Part shown: in pieces, positions 25,331 to 37,300 of the stretch
Numbering within the stretch: position 1 is the stretch's first letter
How the letters are laid out: each line of letters starts with the position of its first letter
Assembly: GCA_008828725.1 (NCBI GenBank)
Contig: MEHQ01003000.1
Location: 222,418-286,417, forward strand
Direction: 5' to 3'
DNA from: Saccharina japonica
Lineage: Eukaryota > Sar > Phaeophyceae > Laminariales > Laminariaceae
DNA length: 64,000 bases
The notes under the pieces: model-generated
Database searches by the model: none
What the model was told of the DNA's origin: nothing
The model's input: only the letters and a program-made list of their open reading frames with translations
Made by a program: the position numbers and the translations under genes

Positions 25331-25904
25331 TCCATCATCTGTAGTACCGCATGGCCGTCCTGTAACTGGCCAACCAGCTGTGGAGTATGTTGCGGTGGTC
25401 GTCTTTGGAGCACAGTGGGTGCAAGTGGGGTTTTCGGCGAAGGCGTGTGATACAGGGGAACTACTGTAGGACAATGACTAGTCATCCCCGGATAAACAAG
25501 CCATCGTGCACATATAGCACATGGTTTGCTACTTTTCTCGTTGCCCGAGCCTTCTCATGTGCTGCTACTGTGTCAAGAATCAGCTATGGGGTGGGAGAGC
25601 CCAGATGTACGACGGTCAGGCCGCTATGTATCCTTGCGCAGATGGTAGTCTCTGCATGAAGTTGGCAAGCTTCGGCGTGTGACAACGTTCGAGGGGTGCC
25701 TACAATAGGCGCTCTCGACAGGACGCATGCTACGCTAGAGATGCACCATTTTTTTTGCCGGGGCCGGTCACTTGAGGAGCTCTGTACCCCAGCCAAAAAC
25801 AGATTTGGGAGGATAATAAAAAGCGCTACCAGGTATAACTTATACCCGATGAACAATAATATTAATGTCATGGCCTAACGAGACAACGATAAACATGGCA
25901 ACAC

Positions 25905-26013
25905 GAAAAAAGTGCAATTCCGACCATTTTGGGTTAAGGAGCCTTTCATAGGTCATTCCCAAAGCGTTTTAGCCAAAAAAAGGTATACCTTATACCTCTA
26001 TCGTAGCACGCGT
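25905..26013 (-). mobile_element. partial TIR element (GCTACGATAGAGGTA family)
   Basis: Inverted end of the family: GTGCAATTCCGACCATTTTG, AGCCAAAAAAAGGTATACC, ending ACCTCTATCGTAGCACGCG. Confidence 0.75.
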
Positions 26014-26258
26014 CTACAGTTGGTGTCATTTCGAGAATATGTTTTTTTTTCCATACGGAGACTCGAACCCCTGAATTCAACCTTAGCATTCTTCGGGGTT
26101 ACCTGCTAGATGGCCAGTACTGGTATACCGCAAACGCTTCCCGTTTGCCCCTACAAATCAGGGTTCCTCCGTACACTTTTGAGTTAGAGGCAACGTCAAG
26201 CCAATCAGGCCAGCCAGCCAGTTAGCGTCGAGGATTTATGTTGTGGGTCGTCCGCCGT

Positions 26259-26355
26259 TTAACCCTTTTAGAACTGCAGTCCCGTTTTGGGGACAAATTA
26301 CTTAGAATTAGAGTGGTTTGTCCCCAAAACGGGACTGCAGTTCTAAAAGGGTTAA
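26259..26355. mobile_element. TTAACCC MITE, near-perfect palindrome
   Basis: TTAACCCTTTTAGAACTGCA at the left and TGCAGTTCTAAAAGGGTTAA at the right are exact inverses; CCCGTTTTGGGGACA/TGTCCCCAAAACGGG pair inside. Confidence 0.95.
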
Positions 26356-26677
26356 GACCCACTCAAATAGCCGTGGCAGGCAAACAGCGGCGTCGCACCG
26401 ATCACATAGTGATCTCGCGTAAACAACGGCCTTGGAGCTCAATCAACACCGGTAGGTCTAGAGTTAGGTTACCGCCCAAATGAGAGAAGACGAAAAAAAT
26501 GCACATCCTGATCGTCGAGACGCGACGGCATTCTACCAGGTCACGGACCATTTGATAAAAAACCGAGAGGGAGACAAACACTCGGACATCAATTTCAACA
26601 CACGTACCCTGTCGAACTCAGTATTGGTGTGTGTTCAGCGGCATGGAAACTGGTCTGCCTTTGATGCGATCGAGCTG

Positions 26678-26853
26678 TTAACCCTTTCAGAACTGCAAAG
26701 CTTATCCCACACAAATTCCAAGTAGTTTGTATCCCACACTTCGTAATTCCAAGTAGATTTTATCCCACACTAATTCCAAGTAGTTTGTATCCCACGCTAA
26801 GTCCAAGTAGTTTGTCCTTAAAAAAAAAGTGGAGCCGGTTCTGAAGGGGTTAA
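26678..26853. mobile_element. TTAACCC MITE, internally amplified
   Basis: Normal ends (TTAACCCTTTCAGAACTG; GGTTCTGAAGGGGTTAA) but the inner TCCCACACTAATTCCAAGTA segment is repeated four times, making 176 bp. Confidence 0.88.
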
Positions 26854-27274
26854 ACAATGATTTCTACCCACCCACCGTACACCTTGAGGCGTTAGGCCAC
26901 ACTCGACCTGGATAGCGTGCAGCGGCTGATTGATGAGCACCTAATCCATGTACTGTTGTGCCTTTAGTGAAGAGGCAGAATATGTTTATTAGGAAGGTCT
27001 ATCTGTTGGGCTACTGCAGTCACCACAACCCAGCAGGTCTAACTGACAACACAAGTATCCAGGAGCACTGTCGTAACCATTCGCAATGTCTGCCTCAGTA
27101 GCAACTACCAACGAACTCATATTCCATGTATAATTTCGAGATCATTGAATCTAGCCGACTTCGTTAACATTGGTCTCCGGGGTACACCCCTCGCCACGTA
27201 CGTACTACAGTGGTATCCAGAAGCACACTACCATTCACAACGTCTCCAGCGCGCACGCTCGAAAATAAAAAAAT

Positions 27275-27350
27275 AGGAAATCGGCGAGAATAGAACTCGC
27301 GATCCACTCTTGGTGGTCATATAGCATTACCCACTGGCCTACTGAGTCAC
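27275..27350 (-). repeat. tRNA-like SINE head
   Basis: On the minus strand: GACTCAGTAGGCCAGTGGGT (box A) followed 40 bases later by GCGAGTTCTATTCTCGC (box B). The 5' and 3' ends do not pair, so it is not a functional tRNA. Confidence 0.5.
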
Positions 27351-27672
27351 GTGACTGCAGTAAGCCTAACCGACGGCATAGCCGTGACATTGGGCCCCCA
27401 TAAAAAAGTTCCAAGCTTCATGTCGTTTGCTTGCAGTATCCGAGGTACATAACGCTTAGTTTTGAATGGTCTCGTGGAAAACACACGGGGCTCTGCGCCA
27501 GTTTTAAATATGACGCAATCACTAGTAGAGAGCACCCTTGACGCTTAGGCGATCAAATATAATCATCGCACACTATATTAAGGCTCTCCTCGCCCCGCCG
27601 CTATCTTAAACACTGCGCAACCGCTCCTGTAGAGAGCACTATTTACGCTTGGGCGGTCGCACACACACACAA

Positions 27673-30600
27673 TCATCGAGCACTGTCGTAACCTCTCCCC
27701 GGCCCTCTTCCCCGTCCCATTCGACCCCCGTTGCTTCGCCCTCGCCCCCGCCCCCGCCCATCCCTTCCTCGTCCTCGCCCTCGGTCTGCTCCCCAGCTAT
27801 CACTGTTGTACTCCGATTCTGATCTTTGCCCAGGCACGAACTTGCCCTGGCTCGACATAACAGCCTGCAGCTTTTCCAGGTGTGCTTTCCCTGCCAGGTG
27901 CTCCTGCAGCGGTGGTGTATGGGTAAGTCGGACGGATAGCGACGCATCAACGGAAAAGGGCGAACATCGGACTGTTGAGCAAGCGTTGCTGCGGTCACGT
28001 CGGAGTCATGGGGCAAAGATAGGTCGAGATGGCAGGAGCGGAGCGACGTCATGCTAGAGGTCGGAGTCTGTACGATAATCCCTACGTAGACCTCGCGCGG
28101 TTGCAATGCTGCTGTTCTAGAGAAGGCTGCAACAACCAAAAACCTCTCATGCCGCAAATCACGCAAACTCTTGACAGTGGCGGTTCGGCATTTGAACAAC
28201 TTCCGATCCGGGCGTCCCCAGGGCTCGATTTCAACACCCGCAAACGACGCGTGCTACGATACGATTATCGATAGAGGTAGCACTTTTTGGCTGGAACGTT
28301 TCTGTTTCTGGATGACTGGGCTCCTTAACCCAATCTCGTCGGAATCTATTTTTTTTGTTCACAAGGTTTCATTTTAGTAACACTTAGGCCATGGGATTGG
28401 TAATCGGGTATATACGAGCACTTTTAGTTTTATTCAAAATCCGTTTTTGACTTGCTATTAGTATAGAGCTCCTCAAGCGACCACCCTCAGAAGGCAAAAA
28501 CATGGTGCATGTACCTCTATCTACCGTAGCATGTGTCAAACGACTCTCCGGCGAACAACGTTGGCGAGATACCTGCCCGAAGGCGCTGTTAAACGCGGTC
28601 GTACCTTTAGTTGGGGGGGGCTGGTGAACTGCTTCTTGCAGAGCGAGCACGTGCTGATCTTCCGCTCTTTCTTCGTCGCCTCTATGTGCAGCGGTTGTTC
28701 TTTGTGCTCCTGCAATGCATCCAGGCTGCGAAACGGCCAAACAAGGATGGGACGGCAGTCGGACACCATCAAAACACAGGAAGAAGTGCGCATGATTCAT
28801 GATATACAGACGTACGGTATCGAGGTCGCGCCGCGGCAGAACGTGGGCTTGGGACTGCGGTGCACGGAGAGGAGAGGTAAAAATCTTCGCACCTGCCGTG
28901 CCGTATATCTAGTAATTTACTGCAGTTGCACTAGGGATTCGGAACTGGCTCAGACGTGGGTCTAATGCTGCCGTACTCCGACGGGGGTGAAGCTGCGACG
29001 CCGAGGGGGTTTCAAATGCAGACGTGGCTGGGCTTGACAAATAACAGTACCCGGTACTGTAGGGAATATATGTGCTGGAGTCGAAAGATGCTGCTGCTGC
29101 TACTGCAATGATACCGCAACGATTGTTCGGGCTCACGTGCTCCGCCTTCCCCGATTCGGCGCGTCCGGCAATCCTACGGCAGCAGTCGTATCATAGTGCT
29201 GCTGTAGTACGTACGGGTCTACAGCAGTCCTACAGCAGTAATGGTAAGATCTACCCTGATTTGTAGGGTTGGGTATTGGCTGGCGCAGCCAGTGTAATAT
29301 GAACAGTAGAAATCAACAGCTGGTATACTGAACTCCTTCAGTATTTTTGCTGCGGCGAAGCCGCAATCTAGCGGCGAAGCAGTCTGGGGGGGGGGGGTTA
29401 TGGGTATGGATTATGTATTATGGTTTGGTAGCGGGAGACAAGAACTCGCCCATCGCGCTCAAAGTCCCCATCAATCCCTCTCTCCACCCTCTTTCGTGTA
29501 CGACGTATGATACTCGTTTCTTCATTTGTGGGGTTTTCCGTTGTATATGGGATGGCGTTTTGTGGGACGTACGTAATTGTATATATACCTGGTATGCTTT
29601 TCAGTAACTACTGTTCCAAAGTACTGGAGGTCTCAGCCAGTGTAGGATACTGCCAGTACCTACAGCTGCAGCACTTGCGATTTATAGAGCTGTGAGTCGG
29701 CAGCAATTCACGACTTTAACTGATCGGTAGATGCCGTTAGCCAACTAACTGATGGCCAGCCGGCTTGCAAGCGAGCTAAATCACCCCCCCCCCCGGCTCC
29801 GTCTCGAAAGGGATGCGTGGTCAATGGTCAAATGGCTAAGGCAAGCAGAAAATGAGTACGCCCCCTCCCCCCCCCTGCCCCCCTCCCCAAACGTATCTCA
29901 CGCTCAACAGCCGTTCTGAGTACAAGTATGGGAACTTAATTAGTCGGATAGTCGGCACCTCCGGGAAACGACTACGTAACTATTACTGCTTACGACGTAT
30001 GTATAGTCCGATAACTACGAGTACAGTTGGTGGCTTACGTTGTGCCGACTCACTGATTTGGGAATAGGTAGATGTCGCACTCTACGCCGCACTGCCTGCT
30101 GCAGTGGTATACCGGTACGAGTACTTGGTTTACGTCCACAGTAGTAGTCCAAAGCAGATCTCTATTGCAGTAATTCTGGTGTGTATCGCGATGATTAGAC
30201 TATGGTATGTACAAGTATCGCGATCGCATTGGCCTTGTCGTGTTGCCAAGTTCCCACCCAACCCTCACCTGTCTCCCTTGAACTGGCAGACCCTGCAGTA
30301 AAACGGTACTCGCTCAGACGATCGGGCCTCATAGTTCGCCATTAGCTCCTTGACCGCGCTATCCAGCCCCTGAGAAGGTCCTGGAGCCGATTGCGAAGAG
30401 GCTGCCACCCTGGGCCGTTTAGGGCCCTTCTTTCCCGGCTTCTTCGCCTTGGACACGCCGCAACCGGGTCGCGGCAAGAGATGCGCAGGCAAGGGTTGGA
30501 TTTTGTCGGCCTCAAGAGGAGACACAAGCTTGCGTACTCGCCGCTTTCCACTATCACCGTTCTCGTCGTCCTCTCCCGACCCCCCATCATCTTCGCTCTG

Positions 30601-30945
30601 TGTGGAGCTCGAACCTTCCTCGTCGCTGCTGCTGCTGCTCTCGCTGCCAACTTCAAGCTCACGCTCCAAGGCCTCGATTCGATCGTCCATTACGTCACCT
30701 CCAGCAGAAGCTCTGGCATTACTGGCCCTCTCACGGCCCGGCTCCTCTTTCTCCTCGCCCCCCCCTTCTTCTTCTTCCTCGTCCTCGTCCCGAGCGTCGT
30801 CCCTTGGTTTGCCACTTTTCTTGGGTCGTTTTGAGGAGGGAGGCTTGGAAGCAACGCCTGCTTGGCCTGCTGCTCGGGCAGGCCTCGCGCGTTTCGCTAG
30901 CCCCGCCCGTTTTAGAAGCTGCGACATAGTAGGTGGTCGCGACAT
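27673..30945 (-). CDS. nuclear protein with two U1/matrin-type C2H2 zinc fingers, acidic-Ser tract and RG-rich tail
   Basis: Exons 30945-30269, 28725-28605, 27903-27673; phases close (677+121+231) to 342 residues. Each finger is split by an intron. Finger 1 uses Cys217, Cys220, His233, His239; finger 2 uses Cys252, Cys255, His268, His274. Both have the exact C-x2-C-x12-H-x5-H spacing of the U1C/matrin/ZnF-JAZ class, which binds double-stranded or structured RNA. Before them lie a basic Ala/Arg/Lys-rich segment (10-50), an Asp/Glu block (about 50-70) and a Ser/Glu/Asp tract (about 95-130) suggesting CK2 phosphorylation. The last 45 residues are Gly-Arg repeats ending GYDSAR, typical of RNA-binding RGG tails. 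Nuclear RNA or chromatin role inferred; no named orthologue recognised. Start codon is 362 bases from the EXO1 start, head to head. Confidence 0.9.
28251..28532. mobile_element. TIR element (GCTACGATAGAGGTA family), copy B
   Basis: GATAGAGGTAGCACTTTTTG at the left; TACCTCTATCTACCGTAGCA at the right; internal TATAGAGCTCCTCAAGCGAC. In zinc-finger gene intron 2. Confidence 0.82.
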
Positions 30946-31307
30946 GGTGCCCTCGCGACTGGATGATCACGCGTGTACAGGTGCAGAGCGCGGAGGTGGA
31001 CCACGCACAGCGCCGCGGCGACCATTTCAAGGCTTAAAAGCCCCCGGGTGTTGCATCCACCAGAATATCATGGAAACCTTTTGAAATCCTCGACATGGAT
31101 TTGTGACGTTGCCGGCAGCAGCCAGCAGTGGTTCAGGAGCCGGTAAGCAGGACTGTAGATTTCGATGTGCTTCCCGTGCTAGTTGTACAGGTCGGAGCCT
31201 ACGCTGACGTGCCTGCCCTGCCTTTCTGCCCGGTGCAGTGTGACGCAACTGCCGTCTCTTGATCGTCTGCTAATTGGTTTCGAATTCGAAATTCGACGCG
31301 ACGAAAC
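30946..31307. promoter_or_regulatory. bidirectional promoter region, zinc-finger gene / EXO1
   Basis: 362 bases between two divergent ATGs, too short for two independent large promoters. No clear TATA box; function is inferred from the arrangement. Confidence 0.55.
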
Positions 31308-34300
31308 ATGGGCGTCTTGACCCTTCTCAAGCACCTCGCGCCGTGTCTCGAGGACTCCCATGTGGAGCGATATCGTGGCAAGACTATTGCCATAGATGGA
31401 AACACCTTCTTATTCAGGGGGTGCTACGGCTGCAGCGAGCAGGTGTGATAACGATAAGGGACGAGTGCCAAGCAGGTGTATGGATGTCCCGATTGATGTG
31501 GCATAAACATATTTCCAGAACCGTTCGCGCGGTCGAACTCGAACTCGAAATTCAAATTTTCCTTTTTATTAAAATGTATGTTTGCTGTTTTGCTCCGTCC
31601 CAGGTCCGTCCGTGGATGGATTCGTCTGCTGTACATGTACATACTGCTGTACCTGGTACGCATACGTACCTGGTACATACTGCTGACCAAGCTGCTTCTC
31701 TCGTACTGGTGCAACAGAGAAACGTGCTCACCATCGAGTACATACAGCATACAGCAGTATTTATAACTACGAGTAGTGCGAGGCTATGTCAGTGTACTGC
31801 TGCTGTATTGTGAAATCGACGCCGATTGGTCTTTCTTTATCGCCGGCCTAAAATCGGCGAGCGATCTCGATCTTTTTGGCGACCTACCTACAGCAGCAGC
31901 AGTAGAGGGTATGTCAAAGTGCTCGTATGGAAAACGTGCCGATCTCGATGCTCACAAAACATCCAACCAATTTTGATGCGTCGCTGCGTCACGCGTCATA
32001 TCGTCATACAGTTTAGAACTCGTGTATGTCAGTATGTGCATCTCTCGTGGTTCATAGCTACTACAGTAGCTGTACTGTCAGCTGTTTGTTCAAGAACGCA
32101 CAGCAAATCTACCACGAGTCATTATACTGCTGGGAAGCCTGGTACCGCACAGACTACCGTGTAACACGCAAATAACACCCTCTATGTATTAATAGCACGG
32201 TTTTCCATGCTCAATTTATCGACAACGGGGAGGGGAAAGGGGACAAACGCCGAGGGGTATGTCAACGGAAATATCTAAACGAGATCTTCCCAACAGCGCC
32301 ATCATTTAGGTTGGGTTTGCCCCTCGAAGGCATGTTTCGGAGAAAATCGCCTAAAGGGCCGTTCCTAACGAACGAAAAAAAATCACGATTCGTGACGTTT
32401 TGGCACGACAAAATATCACGATTCGTGAGATTTCTTTCCAAACGAAAACAGTCGTAGGTGTTTTTTCGTCACATTTCGTGATATTTCAAATTGTCAATAT
32501 CCGATATTTCAAATCCAACAGTATTCGAGGGTTGGGCCAACTCTCGCAGGTAGGTTAGGCCCAGGCCGTGCCGGGCCAACCGCGCCCGACCCGACTCGTG
32601 ATTTGAATCACGGGCCGAGGCCCGACACGATTTGCGATATTCCAACCTCACGCGCCGTCGGCCAGGCCAGGCCCGCTCGAGGTTCCAATCTGTCTGACAT
32701 GTCGTCTGCTCTGCCTGGCCCGTGAGATTTTCAGATTATTTTTGCTTTTTCTTCACGCTGTGTCTCCTCCTCGAGATTTCGTGGCCACAGCGTGCTCGTT
32801 AGTCCGCACCCAGCAGTGTCTTTAGGCAGCCGCTCGCTGTCCACAATCGACGTACGAAGCAGGGTCTGCCATGCCCCTATACCGGCCATCGGATACCGTT
32901 GGTGTCGGGTGGGTTCCGTAGGGCCTTGATCAGGCGTATTTTGAGCCACGACAAAATGCCATGAATCGCGTTTTTTTTTTGTAATGGAAATTCAGGGAAA
33001 TTGTAAAAAAATTGGCGTCATGAATCATGAGATTTTTGTCGTGAATCACGAGGAAAAAATCTCGATTCACGACAAAAACCTCACGAACCGTATTTTTTTT
33101 CGTTCTTAAGGAATGGCCCTAAGAAATCGTTCCAGGGGGGGTGTTATCTTATTACACTGATTACAGTATACGGTACTTGCCTTGAGGTACTGCTGGATAA
33201 TAGTCCCATTGCCGCGAGTAAGGAGAGAGCAACTATTTACAGTCTATGGGCAGCAGCTCTTAACTGCAGTCCACACGCTATTCCGCTAGCCCTATAACCC
33301 GAATTCGCAACCCTCTGCTTCTGCACCTACTATTAATATGTGGGAGCATAGTAAATAGGACCTATGGTACACACTAAAACCTATATATTTACCTATTTTT
33401 ACTAACAAAATTTGGTCCTATTTACTATGGTCCCCCGTAATATGTGGGAGCAGGGTGCCAAATGGGATCTGCTCCGGGTGGGATCGGGGTAGAGGTGTTG
33501 ACCAATCAAAATGGAGGTGCAGTCTATTGGGCACCCCGTTTTACCCCCACAACACTAAAACACTCATACTAGAGTGTGGACAGTAGTTGAGTCCTACATT
33601 CCATATGCTGTAAATAGGCGCCGTCGAGAAACGACGGGTTTCATGTGTAAGGAAGGCTGAGGCGTTCTCCAGGTGGGGAGGAATTGTCGAAACATCGCGA
33701 TTTCGACGTCGATACATTATTGAGATCGACATCCCGAATCCCCGATCTTCGATCCCTAAAGTTGAGTGGAGATTGCGCTCCGGTCTCGATGGATATATAC
33801 GAAGTATACGCACTGTCTGTTAATAGGAGTACCTCTATGTTCAGCTGTGTGAAGCAGGGAAGAGGGTTTTTACCGTAACAGATGTATCAGCCGTATCAGC
33901 TGTGTACCAGGACGGCATGTGGACATGTAGACTATTAAATAGACGACGACTACTACAGTAGACACCAACCAGACAGTAATAATGTAGACGGCTATAATAA
34001 CAGTGTCCTTTCGTGACCGCGCTATGCTACGGGTTAGTTTGTTGCAACGCACTTGCGGACACGGAAACGTTGCAGTAGGCGCCGTCACTGTCCGACCGTC
34101 CGACCTTGTTGTGTCGTGCTGCGCATCGTTTTGCCGTCTTGTGCCGTCCGGGGAGCACAGGTGGCCACGGGCAAGGCGTGCGCTGGACCCGTGGACTATC
34201 TGCTCAAGCGAGTGCGTATGCTGAAGCACTATGGAGTCAAACCCTGGGTCGTACTGGACGGGAGACGCACGCCAATGAAGGTATGCTTGACTCTGTACCT

Positions 34301-37300
34301 GACAGTATTCAGGAGGGATCTGTTTTGTGAGCCATGCAAGTGATCGGGCCTGTTTTCTCCAGGTATAGCCTCGAGCGTTACGCATGCCCACCGCGTAGAC
34401 TGCTCCAGTTGTTGATGCCGTCGAGTCGAGGCTGGTCTTCTGATTGTTGAAGAAAAAATCCCATTCCTCCGTCACGTGATCATCTCGGAATGATGCCTAT
34501 GCTACGGGCAGGTGTACTCTACGGTAGCCCGTCCTGTTCTCTGTATTGTTCTGTACATCATTCTAGCAACGTTCTAGCAAGGTTGTCAGCATCGTTGCGG
34601 GTGGTGATGCATTATATACATACTAGATCGTACTACGATATACGGGTAAGACAAGCTCGTAGTCTACCCGCATCATTCATTTATCCGCGTATCCAAGCTT
34701 GTGGGCACTTGCTCTTCAACAGCTACGTGTACTGGTATAATACTACAACCACGCAGGCGTGTTTATATACTGAAGTACTACATGTATTTACTATTGTATA
34801 CACAGTACAAGTGGCGGAGACGCTGAGTAGCGATGGTGGGAGCTGTAGATTACCAGCTGTCTCCACGACCACCTCCCACGAAACACGCATATTTTGTGAG
34901 GTCTTCTTGGCCTGGGTTTTTGTTATCTTGGCCTGGGTTTTTGTTAGTGGATGAGCTGCGGCAAGTTCCACACTACCCGGAGAGTTTACTCTTCGGGTGG
35001 CTATCCCCACCGCACCGGGCTCCTTCGGGGGTCAGGTCGGGTCAACATGCTCAAGTCTCCGGAGTAGTAGACAGCAAGGGCTGATACTTCCGAGGGGGCA
35101 TGGAGTGAATTGACACACGACACGAAGTGAGACGTGGAAGTGTGGAGGGCGTAAGCTTTATTTTGACCCATCCGCCGGAGGATAAAAAAAAAAAAAAAAA
35201 ATGCAGGCAAAGTACTCATCCTTTGCTATCCTTTGCAGATCCCTTCGTGGCGGTGAATGAGACAATATGGTGGTCACGGTACCCCTGCGGCATCATCTGG
35301 GGAGCGGGGGGGGCAGGGGCTATATTTATGATGCTGCTTTAACGTCTTGACAGCTGCGTCCACGTTTCGGGGCCGAGCTACGTACTTTCTTGGAATTCGA
35401 ATGGGGTACATTTTGCACTATTTGTGCCGATAGTACTCATATTTAGAACGAGGGTTGTCCCCTTTTACCATTGCACCCATGTTTTGAGAGGAAATTTATT
35501 GGAACTTGATTTGGAAACATTTTTCACTATCACGGGGTGGGCTAATGTAGTAAGACACACTGTAGTAATACATAGTGCAGTAATGCCCACTGTAATAAAT
35601 ACGCACTGTAGTGATACATACTCGTAGTGTAATAGTAACCAGAACCCACGATGGTCCCTAAAACCAGGTACCCCCCTATGTCTAGACACCGTGTTTGTTT
35701 TCTGATTACTATCATATACTTGGGTACTATCCTACTATGTTCCCCCGCAATAGCAGCATCAGCTTGACTGGACGAAGCTCCGGGCACGGGTCCCCCCCCC
35801 CCCCTTTTTTTTGTTCAGGACGACACGAACAAACAAAGACGGAAAGACCGGGAGAGCAACCTGCGGATGGCCAACGATTTCCGGCGGCAAGCCGGCGACA
35901 GCTCGGGCGCGGAGAGAGACGCCCTTCTTCAGAAGGCGCAGACTTTCTTCCAGAAGGTGTGTGTGTTTTCTGCCACCGCTGCGAGACAGCTTGCACCTTC
36001 AACCTATTTTGTCACATTCGCCCCTTCGAGCTGCCCGCGACTAGACTCCACAAAACGCAATCCACACTGCTCGCGAGCTATGATAGTCCACGCATAACGC
36101 TCCATTTTTTTGTCAGCCACGAATGCCACATGCAATAGCAACTCAAATGTCATACGAGTATATTCGATATCAGACTGACCGCCGTGAACAGTGGAAGAGG
36201 GTGACATCGCTAGTTTTTTTTGTTAAGGTCCTAGAACTGGCGGTACCGACGAAAATGTGGCCCGACCAATCACTGGCCTTAAAAAAAGTCAATACAGCTC
36301 AAGCGAGGAGACTCCTAAAAATTAGGTGCTGTATCGTACCCCTATGGTACCACGGGCCGCTGACACTTTTACTACTAGCATGAGCCCTAGTAGGAGGTTT
36401 AGGAGATAGTGCCAACTTTTCTTAACGTTGAGTGGACTCGGCCTTTTTTTTGTCGTGAGCGGTAGGAGGCAGGGGCTCCGGGTCTGATCTTGACTAAGCG
36501 AGGTTGTAATGGGCCCAACTTTCCGCCCAGCACTGCTGCTCTCCTCGCTTGAAGCTCGAACCAAACGGGCGACAGAGACGACAAGCTTAATGGACAGCAC
36601 AAACAGCATGGAAGAGTCACCCTTCTTCCCGCTACCAAAAATTGTCATACACTTATGGGGCGTGCTATGATACGATAGAGTTACGATAGGGTATACCTTT
36701 TTTTGGCTGAAACGTTTTTTTGAATGACGGGGCCAGAACTGAAAACACTTATCCCACACTATTTCCAAGTAGTCTGTTCCCAAATACGTGGGACCAGTTC
36801 TTAAGGGCTTATCACCCAAAATCGTCGTACTTGTGTGTTGCAATACTTTTCAGAGTATATTGTATACTGCGGTCACGAGACTGTTCATCGGGTATATACT
36901 CGTACGAGTACGTATATAGTATATAGCGCTTTTACTTTCCTCCAAAATAATTTTATCGGTGAGGTGTGGAGTTCCTCAAGTGACCACCCACCCTCAGAAA
37001 CAATCATGGTGCTTACACCTCTACCCTATCGTAGCATGCTTTTTTTTTGCCCCTAATGGTTTGGCTTCAAAATCGTGCTTGCAGTTCTAGAAAGGTTCAA
37101 AAGCTGGGCGTTTTTTTCCGGGCGGTTGAGGTGAACGAGCTGCAAATGTGACGAGCTCTTAAATCCCTAATGGTTTGGCTTCAAAATCCTGCTTGCAGTT
37201 CTAGGAAGGTTCAAAAGCTGGGCGTTTTTTTCCCGGGCGGTTGAGGTGAACGAGCTGCAAAGGGGACGATAACTCATCGGGCGGGAAAATCTTCACGTCC

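Larger units (their letters stand above)
21601..27672. other. 6-kb repeat-rich region without a supported gene
   Basis: Holds a CAGGACACC MITE, TACCCG tracts, a G run, a four-unit tandem array, two tRNA-like fragments and TTAACCC MITEs. Open frames at 21662-22063 and 22183-22575 are GC-rich but show no domain. The strand alternation seen elsewhere would predict a plus-strand gene here; I could not find one. Confidence 0.5.
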
